DNA of 50,632 nucleotides from Bryobacterales bacterium (GTDB taxonomy: Bacteria; Acidobacteriota; Terriglobia; Bryobacterales; Bryobacteraceae), in contig JAUYBU010000009.1 in NCBI GenBank assembly GCA_030693045.1, positions 1 through 50,632 of the forward strand, written 5' to 3'. Position 1 is the first letter of the stretch. Each line of letters opens with the position of its first letter. A model generated the notes under the pieces. The model was not told where the DNA came from. It ran no database searches and saw nothing but the letters and a program-made list of their open reading frames with translations. This document shows, one piece after another, positions 32,481 to 39,895 of the stretch. The position numbers were made by a program, and so were the translations under genes.

Positions 32481-32715
32481 AAGTCGAGAGCCTTCGGGAG
32501 GTCAAGAATAACCTGAGCCGAGTGATTCAAGGGCTGCCGCAAACCGGTCCGCGGTTCTGATCACGAAGAACGGTAAAGCCAGCGCTGTTCTGCTTCCCGT
32601 GGATGAGGAAACGGACCTTGAGACGCTCCTGCTTTCCAGCAACAGCCGCTTCTGGGCCCTGTTCGATCATGCTGCCGAGAGCAAGCGGTGGACCTCGCTC
32701 GAAGAAGCTCCTTAG
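32477..32715 (+). pseudogene. frameshifted Phd/YefM antitoxin
   Basis: The gene starts MKVESLREVKNNLSRVIQGL and continues PQTGP, then stops at once in this frame (TGA after PRF). In the next frame the expected continuation 'AVLITKNGKASAVLLPVDEE' follows, to a stop at 32713-32715. The loss of one base around 32552-32556 explains it. Both halves match Phd/YefM, including the second-strand 'LITKNGKASAVL'. With the upstream RelE remnant it forms a dead module. Confidence 0.75.
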
Positions 32716-32727
32716 GCGAGGACCGTT

Positions 32728-34128
32728 TCACTCACTCGCCAGCCCGGCGGCCAGCGCTTCGATTCGCTCCACCACGCCCGCGATTTCTTCGTCCGTGGTG
32801 CGCGGGTTGATGGTGCACATGCGCAGCACCGTCCGGCCGCGCAGCATGGTGGTGCTCAGCATCAGGTAGCCGTCTTCGGCGATGCGGCGCGCCAGCGCGG
32901 CGTTGAACAGGTCCGTGTCGCCGGTTTCCGGCTGGTAGCGGAACGTGAGAATGCCCAATTGCGCGGGCGTGACGATCTCGAAGCGTTCCCGCGCGCGCAG
33001 CAATCGCTCGACCGCCTCGGCGACTTCGAAGCCCCGTTCCACCGCGCGGCGGAACGCCTCCAAACCGAAGATCTGAATTGAAAGCCAGAGCTTCAGTGCG
33101 CGGAAGTTGCGTGTCAGTTGAATCCCGCGGTCGCAAAAATTCACCTCGTCCTCGCCCTCGTGGATGTCCTTCAGGTAATCCGGCAAAATGCGGAACGTCC
33201 GCTCGAGCAGCGCGCCGTCGCGCACCAGCAGGCAGCCGCACTCGTAGGGCTGGAACAGCCACTTGTGCGGATCGAGCGCGAGCGAATCCACTCGCCCGAT
33301 GCCCTGAAGCAATGCGCGCCCGCGGCCGCACAGCACGGCGGCGGCGCCGTAGGCCCCGTCGGCGTGCAACCAGAGATCCTGGCGGCGGCACAGGTCCGCC
33401 AACTCGCCGAGCGGATCGACGGCGCCGGTGTTCGTCGTGCCCGCATTGGCCACCACGCAGAATGGCCGCAAGCCCGCCGCGCGGTCGGCGGCGATCTGGC
33501 GCGCCAGCGCGTCCACGCTCAGGCGGAAGTTCTCGTCGGAGGCGAGCTTGCGGACCTGCCCGCGGGCAAAGCCCAGCACGCGCAAACCGCGTTCGACCGA
33601 CGAATGGACCTGGTCGGAACAATAGATCGTCGCGCCCTCGGGACGGTCCGCGAGTTTCGCCGCGCGCGCCACCACCAGCGCGGTCAGGTTGGCCATCGAT
33701 CCGCCGCTGACGAACAACCCGGCCGCGCCTTCCGGTAAACCGCAGAATTGCCGCAGCCAGTCGATGGTGGTCAGTTCCAGTTGCGCGGGGCCCGAGCCCT
33801 CCAGCCAGCTTCCGGCAAACACGTTGTGCGCGGCGGCCAGCGCCTCCGCCATCGCGGAAACGAAGTTGTTCGGACTGGGGACGAAGGCGAAGAAGCGGGG
33901 ATGATCGACGTGCCCGATGCTCGAAAACACGGCCTTGTCGAGCAAGTCCAAGACGTCACCGGCCGGCCGCCCCCGCTCCGGCGGCGGCGCGTCGATGAGC
34001 GAAGCCAGCGCGGCGCGCGAACCCGTGACGTTGACCGGTTTGTCGCGCAAGCCGGCGAAGTGCTCGATCATCATCTCGACCATCGTGTGGCCGAGCGCGC
34101 GCATCTGGTCGCGGGTCAGTTCGAGCAT
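32728..34128 (-). CDS. PLP-dependent group II amino acid decarboxylase
   Basis: A 466-residue aromatic-amino-acid/tyrosine-decarboxylase-like enzyme. The PLP lysine is Lys289 in 'LALDPHKWLFQPYECGCLLV'. The PLP-stacking histidine is His175 ('SDQVHSSVERG'), and the Asp that contacts the pyridine nitrogen is Asp257 ('LWLHADGAYGAA'). The N-terminal 'HVDHPRFFAFVPSPNNFVSA' (70-89) resembles the substrate pocket of the family. The length of about 470 agrees. The substrate is not predictable. It is the last gene of pcm-DUF2103-decarboxylase and is only 4 bp behind the DUF2103 gene. Confidence 0.9.
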   Translation of the reverse strand: MLELTRDQMRALGHTMVEMMIEHFAGLRDKPVNVTGSRAALASLIDAPPPERGRPAGDVLDLLDKAVFSSIGHVDHPRFFAFVPSPNNFVSAMAEALAAAHNVFAGSWLEGSGPAQLELTTIDWLRQFCGLPEGAAGLFVSGGSMANLTALVVARAAKLADRPEGATIYCSDQVHSSVERGLRVLGFARGQVRKLASDENFRLSVDALARQIAADRAAGLRPFCVVANAGTTNTGAVDPLGELADLCRRQDLWLHADGAYGAAAVLCGRGRALLQGIGRVDSLALDPHKWLFQPYECGCLLVRDGALLERTFRILPDYLKDIHEGEDEVNFCDRGIQLTRNFRALKLWLSIQIFGLEAFRRAVERGFEVAEAVERLLRARERFEIVTPAQLGILTFRYQPETGDTDLFNAALARRIAEDGYLMLSTTMLRGRTVLRMCTINPRTTDEEIAGVVERIEALAAGLASE

Positions 34129-34132
34129 GGCT

Positions 34133-34429
34133 TTACCGCTGGGCGGCGCTTTTGAGCGCGCGCTCCAGTTCTTCCTTTCCGAGCGGCGTGCTCACGAACA
34201 ACTCCTGGCGCGCCCCGGCGCTCAGCGCAATGGCCTTCCAGCCGTTTTGCGTGGGGACTGTGACGTGCACCTCCACCGGACCGCGCGCGTCGCGCACGCG
34301 GCCGATGCGGCCGGGGATCACCGAGCGGATCTGGGGCGTGCTTTCGAGCAGGCGCTCCAGCATCGGGCGCACTCCGTCGATGATGGAATGCTCGATTTTG
34401 AGCTTTCCTTGCGCGGTTCGAAGTTTCAA
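34133..34429 (-). CDS. DUF2103-like small protein
   Basis: A 98-residue protein with the pattern 'GKLKIEHSIIDGVRPMLERL', 'IRSVIPGRIGRVR' and 'VTVPTQNGWKAIALSAGARQ' plus 'ELFV', which I recognise as DUF2103 (predicted metal-binding, function unknown). It is placed 3 bp after pcm and 4 bp before the decarboxylase, so it is surely co-transcribed. The family assignment is from memory and could be wrong. Confidence 0.65.
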   Translation of the reverse strand: MKLRTAQGKLKIEHSIIDGVRPMLERLLESTPQIRSVIPGRIGRVRDARGPVEVHVTVPTQNGWKAIALSAGARQELFVSTPLGKEELERALKSAAQR

Positions 34430-34432
34430 ATC

Positions 34433-35080
34433 CTACCTCCAGCCCGCGCCGCCGCGCAGGGGAACGAAACGGCAGACGGCGGACATTTGAGTTGTAAGCT
34501 CCCCGGCGTTCTTGACGATCACGCGCAACTGCTGCTCGTCGAGATCGCCGACGGGAATCACCAGGCGGCCCGGGTCGTTCAGTTGTTCCAGCAACGCCGG
34601 CGGAACCTTCGGGGCGCCGGCCGCCACCGAGATCGCGTCGTAGGGCGCCCCGGCGGGGAACCCGAGCGAGCCGTCGCCGCAGATAACCCGAATATTGGCG
34701 CCGCACCCAGCAGCTTCGAGATTCGAGCGCGCCTGTTCGGCCAGTTCCGGAATCAGCTCGATGGCGATCACGCGAGCGGCCAGCGCCGCCAGCACCGCGG
34801 CGTGATAACCCGACCCGGCGCCGACCTCGAGCACCGTCTCGGACCCGCGCAATTCCAGGCTCTGCGCCATCAGCGCCGTCATATACGGCTGCGAGATGGT
34901 CTGCCCGTGGCCGATCGAGACCGGGCCGTCGTCGTAAGCGCAGATGCGCATCTCCCCGGCTATGAACAGCTCGCGCGCAATCCCGGCCATCGCCTCCAGC
35001 ACGCGCTCGTCGAAAATGCCGCGCCGGCGCAACTGCCGTTCCACCATCGCGTTCCGTTTGGCGGCCCAATCCACGCTCAT
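34433..35080 (-). CDS. pcm: protein-L-isoaspartate O-methyltransferase
   Basis: A 215-residue SAM methyltransferase that repairs isoaspartyl residues in damaged proteins. The conserved pre-motif is 'GPVSIGHGQTISQPYMTALM', motif I is 'TVLEVGAGSGYHAAVLA', and motif II/III is 'RVIAIELIPELAEQARSNLE'. The start is placed at 35080 (MSVDWAAKRNAMVERQL). The open frame continues upstream to 35233 but runs through the 59-bp dispersed repeat and is an artefact. A GGGAG site precedes the ATG. Confidence 0.92.
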   Translation of the reverse strand: MSVDWAAKRNAMVERQLRRRGIFDERVLEAMAGIARELFIAGEMRICAYDDGPVSIGHGQTISQPYMTALMAQSLELRGSETVLEVGAGSGYHAAVLAALAARVIAIELIPELAEQARSNLEAAGCGANIRVICGDGSLGFPAGAPYDAISVAAGAPKVPPALLEQLNDPGRLVIPVGDLDEQQLRVIVKNAGELTTQMSAVCRFVPLRGGAGWR

Positions 35081-35103
35081 GAAATAACCGCTCCCGCCCA
35101 GAG

Positions 35104-35162
35104 GGCGCCCCGGTCGCGGCTCGGAAACTTCTACAGAGCCGCGCGCGTCAGCAAGCGGTACA
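35104..35162. repeat. 59-bp dispersed hairpin repeat, copy 2
   Basis: Second copy of the repeat at 2285-2343, same orientation, 55 of 59 positions identical by eye. The stem CGCGGCTC/GAGCCGCG is conserved and the loop varies. It lies in the 115-bp gap between the tamB-like gene and pcm. When read through on the minus strand it encodes the spurious peptide 'LADARGSVEVSEPRPGRP'. Confidence 0.78.
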
Positions 35163-35195
35163 TTCCTTCCGAAACGGTTATTTCCCGACAAGTCC

Positions 35196-38100
35196 TTATC
35201 GAAACCGTTTCTTGTAAAGAAAATCAATTCCAAAGACGCCGTTCTCGTCTCGCACCGCCACCACCGACCACTGGCGGCTCAGGTCCCAATCCACGCGCAC
35301 CATTTGCTCCTTGGTTTCCGAAAGGTTGGTCACATAGGTCAGCGTGATGTCGCGCGAGATCTGCTGCTCGACGGTCAGGCGCGCTTGCGCCGTGATTTCC
35401 GTGCCCGTCAGGTGCGGATCGATTTTCAAGCGGCTGACGCCGAAGAAACGTTGCAGGCGGTTTGAAATCGGCGTCGAGATCGCCGCGCCGAGGAGCGAAT
35501 CGGCGCCCGACGGCAACCCGCCTTGCGCCGCCGAGCCTTGCGTTCCGGCCTGGGTCGGATTCGAGCCCGGCGCGCGCCCCACCGCCAGCAACGCGATGAT
35601 CTCCTGCGATTGCAGCGGGGGGTCGGAGCGGTAGGTCATGTTGAGCTTGCTCATCGGTCCGGAAAATGTCAGGTTCACCGTGATGCCGCGCACGCGGGTT
35701 TCCAGGTCCAGATCCAGCACCGGTTCGATGCGCGCCGGGTTGTAGAAGGAGACGTCGCCCCGCGTAATGGTGTACTTGTTGCCGAAGAACTGGATTTCGC
35801 CCTGATTGACGGTCACCCGCCCGAGCACGATGGGCTTCGCCGCCGAACCGCGCAGACGGACATCGCCCTCGGCTTGAATGTCCTTGGCCAGCGAAGTCTG
35901 AAGCTCCAGCGACGGCGAGGAGGTCACGCGGACATCGAACTGCATGCCGGCCAGAACCGGGTTGACCCGCACCGGCGTCGTAACCGGCCTGACGATCCCG
36001 GCCAGCAGGCTGCCCAGGTCGGTGCGCGGATTGAAGGCGGCTCGCTCGACGATGGCGGTCCCGGCCAGCAGGCTGCGGGTCGAGGTGCCGGTGAAACTGA
36101 CCGACCCGCTCAGGGTCGTGCTGACGCCTTCCGGGTATCGCACGCGCACTTTCTCGGCTTCCGCCTGAATCCTGTACAGCAACTCCGGACCGCCGATGCC
36201 GACGAAGCCGGAAAGGCGCAGTTGACCTCCGCCCGCCTGGGCGGTGAGACGCTCGATGGTGGCGCGGTTGCGGTCGAAGAACAGAACCCCGTTGGCGTTT
36301 TCGATTCCGCTGGGCACTTCCGCAAGGAAGATCGAAGCGTTCTGCAATTCCATGCGGCCGCCGAACAGCGGCTGATCGAGCGGTCCGCGGACCGTGGCGT
36401 TCAGCGACGCGCGCCCGCTGGTGACGATCTCCGGATAGAGGATCGAGAACAGGGACAACTCAAGCTCGCCGCGCACCACGATGTTCCACGGATTCCTCGA
36501 ACCGAAGCTGAAGGAACCGGTTGCCTCCAGGCTCGTATTCCTGCCCGTGAAACGCGCGCTGCGAATCTCGGCGACTTTCGAGTTGAGGACCACCACCACC
36601 GGCTCGGCATTGCGAAGGAACAGGTCCTTGGCCGCGTTGGGGATGTTCTTCTCCCGCGCGCGCGGCCGCAGTTCGAGGGTCTGAAGCCGCACCTCGCCCA
36701 GCAGTTTTTCGGGCTTGCGAAGGGGGCCGTTCAGCGACGCCTGCCCCTGGACAACGGCCTCGAACGGAGGGTTCCGTCCCGGAATGGCCAGGTCTTGGAG
36801 GGCGGAGAACTTGAGGGGTTCGAACTCGACGCGCGCGCCGCCCGGGCAGTCTCCCTCCAGCTTCCATTCGCCCGAGCCGCGCAAACCGGTGCCGCGAAAT
36901 GTGCCGGCGATCGTCATGCCGAGACGGTCGCCCTGCGTCGCCACGCCGATATCCAGCGAGCCGGCGGGGCGCTTCTCGTAGGCCACGTCCGGTACGGCAA
37001 TCTTGCCTTTCAGTTCCGCGATCCGGTAGTCTCCCTTGGCCAGCGTCAGCGTGCCCGAAGCTTCGACCTGCGCCTGCCCATCGACATTCTTCATCAGCTC
37101 CCGCACCGCGCGGATGGAGGCCAGCGAGATCCGCTCGCCGCTCACCTGGAAGCGCGAGGCGCCGGACTGGAAATCGCCCTCCGGGTGGCTGTGGCTGAGT
37201 TTCAGATCGACGCGCGCCGTGCCCGACTCAAGCCGGGCGTCCGGGATTTCGAGCAAACCCGGGCGGTATCGCAGATTGGCCCGGGCGCGATCGAACGGCA
37301 CATCGGCGAGCTGGCCCTTGCCGATTTCCAGGTGCGCGGTAATCTGCGGTTTTGCGGGCGTGCCGGTGAGTTGCGCGCCGGCCGAAAGCAGTCCGCCCAC
37401 CGCGACATCGCTTCCGGTCTCCCGGGCCAGCGCCTTCAGATCGGCGCCGCGCAGGGTCAACGACGCCGAGAACGGGCTGGTCTCGGACGGCTTCCAATCG
37501 GCCAGCGCGATCTCGCCGCGGCCCTCCAGGCGCGCTCCGTCGCGCTCCAGCGCAAGCGAGCGCACGCGCAACGCGGCCGGCGTGAGATCCACATCGGCGT
37601 CCAGCCGCTGGAACAGGCGCTTCTCGTACCGGAAGTTCGCCGCCGTCGCCCGGCCCACGATGCGCGGCGCGTCGAGCCAGCCTTCAACCGAGCCCAGGAA
37701 AGACGACGATCCTTTTTCGAGCGAGACCGGAAGCGACGCCGGAGCGTTTTCGCTGAAAGCCGCCGCGGCCGCCAGCAGGTCCCCCAGGTCCGTGGTGCGC
37801 AGATCGACCTCCAGCCGCTGTCCGAGTGCCCCGCTGAATTCCACTCGCGTGGCCGGGGTCCTCAGGCGGGAATCCACGAAACGCAGCCAGCCGTCCTTCT
37901 GATCGTAGGAAAGCGTCACCTGGCCCTCGATCGGGCACGCGCCGTCCTCCGGACTCACCACCAGTTCGGCGTCCAGGCGCGCGCTTTCCAATCGAGTTGG
38001 CGAAATGCCCGCATTCAGTTTCACCGGACCACTCACCCGGCCGCTCCACGGTATCCGCGCGGTTTCAACGCGCAGCCGGCCCAGGGCGGGAATCGAGAAG

Positions 38101-39209
38101 CCGCTGAGCGCGCCCTCGACCGACAGCCGGCGGTACCCGGTAAGCTGCGCCCGTCCCTGGAAAACGCCGTCCAGCGCGTCCACCCGCAACTTCTCGAACG
38201 TCATGGCGCCAGGATCCAGGCGTAGCGCCGCGGCCAGCCGGTTGGCCGTGACGCGGACCCCATGAGAGTTCATCGCCAGCGCCCGGCCTTCCACCTGGCC
38301 GGAGAAAGAGTACGCTTCCGGCCCCTCGAAGGAACCCTTGCCGGTGATGCGGACCTGTCCCTGGCGCTCCACCGGGAGGCGCACGAATTGCGCCGCTTCG
38401 TCGAGCCGGACCGTGGCGTCGATGTCCCCCCACGCCCGCGGCGCTTTGAAGTTCTCGATGACGCCGCCGGATACGGTCAGGCTGGAGCGCCCGTGCGCCA
38501 CCAAAACGTGCGACAACTCGGCCCGGTTGCGCTCCAGCATCCCCCGAAGATCGAGGTCCACCGCCGCCGGATGCAGCATGCCGGGGGCGTCCACGCGCAA
38601 CTGGTGCGCGGCGATCTCGCCCCGGTATCGCGGCGTTGCGGCTTCGTAAACCACCCGCGCCTCCAGGCGCTGGCCGCGCAGGTTCAACGGAAAACGGCGG
38701 AAATCGAATTCCAGCATGCCGTCGCGCAATTCGAATTCGCGGATGGCCAGCTTGAGGATCTCCGCGACCGGGTCGCGGTGGCCCGGGATCTTCGGGCTGG
38801 GAATGTTCGTTCGGCCGTCCGGGCCGACTATGACGTTGACTTCCGGGCGCTCGACCGCCAGCGATGCAAGATCGATTTCGCGTTTGAGCGCCGACACCAG
38901 GCGCAGGCCGATCACAATCGAATCCGCGCGGAACAGCGGCCGCGCGCCCCCTGGCTCAGTGCCGTGCAAGACGAAACCGCGGACCTCGGCGCGCAGCCGC
39001 CTCCAGTCGAAGTCGAAGGAACCGATCTCGACCCGGCCTCCGGTGGAGCGCTCGACCTCGGCGATGATCCGCTGGCGGACCTTGTCGCGAAACCACTCCG
39101 AACGCAACGTCAGCCATCCCGCCGCCGCGGGGGCCAGCAGAAGGACCGTCGCCACGATGCCCCCGTAGAGCGCCAGGCGCCTGGCGCGCGCCATCCAACC
39201 GCCGCTCAC
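35196..39209 (-). CDS. TamB-like translocation/assembly protein (DUF490/AsmA-like)
   Basis: A 1,337-residue periplasm-spanning protein of the TamB/YdbH/AsmA superfamily. One N-terminal membrane anchor at about 11-33 ('LALYGGIVATVLLLAPAAAG') is followed by a very long beta-rich body made of repeated strand-turn units ('LRLSGFVGIGGPELLYRIQA'). The C-terminal DUF490 domain holds 'YNPARIEPVLDLDLETRVRG' and 'LNMTYRSDPPLQSQEIIALL'. The last residues resemble an outer-membrane strand (GIDFLYKKRFR). Such proteins form a hydrophobic groove bringing phospholipids or outer-membrane proteins across the periplasm. It is coupled (ATGA) to the SurA-like gene, next to the BamA-like gene. Confidence 0.88.
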   Translation of the reverse strand: MSGGWMARARRLALYGGIVATVLLLAPAAAGWLTLRSEWFRDKVRQRIIAEVERSTGGRVEIGSFDFDWRRLRAEVRGFVLHGTEPGGARPLFRADSIVIGLRLVSALKREIDLASLAVERPEVNVIVGPDGRTNIPSPKIPGHRDPVAEILKLAIREFELRDGMLEFDFRRFPLNLRGQRLEARVVYEAATPRYRGEIAAHQLRVDAPGMLHPAAVDLDLRGMLERNRAELSHVLVAHGRSSLTVSGGVIENFKAPRAWGDIDATVRLDEAAQFVRLPVERQGQVRITGKGSFEGPEAYSFSGQVEGRALAMNSHGVRVTANRLAAALRLDPGAMTFEKLRVDALDGVFQGRAQLTGYRRLSVEGALSGFSIPALGRLRVETARIPWSGRVSGPVKLNAGISPTRLESARLDAELVVSPEDGACPIEGQVTLSYDQKDGWLRFVDSRLRTPATRVEFSGALGQRLEVDLRTTDLGDLLAAAAAFSENAPASLPVSLEKGSSSFLGSVEGWLDAPRIVGRATAANFRYEKRLFQRLDADVDLTPAALRVRSLALERDGARLEGRGEIALADWKPSETSPFSASLTLRGADLKALARETGSDVAVGGLLSAGAQLTGTPAKPQITAHLEIGKGQLADVPFDRARANLRYRPGLLEIPDARLESGTARVDLKLSHSHPEGDFQSGASRFQVSGERISLASIRAVRELMKNVDGQAQVEASGTLTLAKGDYRIAELKGKIAVPDVAYEKRPAGSLDIGVATQGDRLGMTIAGTFRGTGLRGSGEWKLEGDCPGGARVEFEPLKFSALQDLAIPGRNPPFEAVVQGQASLNGPLRKPEKLLGEVRLQTLELRPRAREKNIPNAAKDLFLRNAEPVVVVLNSKVAEIRSARFTGRNTSLEATGSFSFGSRNPWNIVVRGELELSLFSILYPEIVTSGRASLNATVRGPLDQPLFGGRMELQNASIFLAEVPSGIENANGVLFFDRNRATIERLTAQAGGGQLRLSGFVGIGGPELLYRIQAEAEKVRVRYPEGVSTTLSGSVSFTGTSTRSLLAGTAIVERAAFNPRTDLGSLLAGIVRPVTTPVRVNPVLAGMQFDVRVTSSPSLELQTSLAKDIQAEGDVRLRGSAAKPIVLGRVTVNQGEIQFFGNKYTITRGDVSFYNPARIEPVLDLDLETRVRGITVNLTFSGPMSKLNMTYRSDPPLQSQEIIALLAVGRAPGSNPTQAGTQGSAAQGGLPSGADSLLGAAISTPISNRLQRFFGVSRLKIDPHLTGTEITAQARLTVEQQISRDITLTYVTNLSETKEQMVRVDWDLSRQWSVVAVRDENGVFGIDFLYKKRFR

Positions 39210-39895
39210 CGGAACACCTCCTCGCGGAAGCGAATGCGCGTTTGCGCGCGCGTCTGCTTCAGCCAGCGCTCCAGCGCGTCGTCCAGCATGCGCTCCGCGA
39301 CGGCCTTCTCCATCTCGGGCAAGCTGTCGTCAAACGAAGGCGCCGGCGGCGGCGCGTTGCGTTTCCGCCAGCGCGGCAGGAACTGCTTCTCGTAGTAGCC
39401 GCGCAGGTCCTGCTCCGAGGGCGCCACGGCCGGGCGGAACCGGTACTCGACGAAGCGCAGCAGCGTCAGTTGCCACAGCAACTGCTGCCGCACGTCCTCT
39501 TCGGTGACCTCGTATCGCGCCAGTTCGCCGGCGAATTTCTCCTCGCCGGCAAACCGGGGCTCTTTGCGGAGCGTCGCCAGCACGGCATCGGCTTCCGGCA
39601 GGTTGGGCGCCGGATAGTGGCTCAAGTCCATCTCCCGGCGAATGAGCGTCTGCGCGATCAGCCTCTCGGCCGCCTGCCGCTTGCCGGCTGCGTCGAGGCT
39701 GACCGGATCGGCGTTGAGGAACGCCGCCACCCGTATCTGCAGCAGCATCTCGCTTTGGGTGATCACCCGATCGCCCACGAGAACCGCCACCCGGTCGATG
39801 ATCTCGGCCCGGGCGGCGCACGCCACCAGCAACAACAGCGCCGCCTGGATCGCCACCCGCAGTGGCCCGCTCACGGACTGTTTCACTAACCTCAT
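39206..39895 (-). CDS. periplasmic SurA-like chaperone without PPIase domain
   Basis: A 229-residue protein with a signal peptide (AIQAALLLLVACAARA). A SurA-type N-terminal domain follows: 'EIIDRVAVLVGDRVITQSEM', then 'LQIRVAAFLNAD', 'AAERLIAQTLIRREMDLS' and 'VTEEDVRQQLLWQLTLLRFV'. A helical tail (about 170-229) takes the place of the usual parvulin PPIase domains. It should bind unfolded outer-membrane proteins. It overlaps the BamA-like stop by one base (TGATG) and the TamB-like start by 4 nt, so the three products are probably made in fixed ratio. Confidence 0.78.
   Translation of the reverse strand: MRLVKQSVSGPLRVAIQAALLLLVACAARAEIIDRVAVLVGDRVITQSEMLLQIRVAAFLNADPVSLDAAGKRQAAERLIAQTLIRREMDLSHYPAPNLPEADAVLATLRKEPRFAGEEKFAGELARYEVTEEDVRQQLLWQLTLLRFVEYRFRPAVAPSEQDLRGYYEKQFLPRWRKRNAPPPAPSFDDSLPEMEKAVAERMLDDALERWLKQTRAQTRIRFREEVFR

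Noticed and set aside
35081-35233. N-terminal extension of pcm
   Set aside because: It translates the 59-bp dispersed repeat; the Pcm family start and an RBS are at 35080.
35523-38225. 900-codon plus-strand ORF
   Set aside because: Shadow of the tamB-like gene on the opposite strand; Arg/His/Gln-rich translation with no domain.
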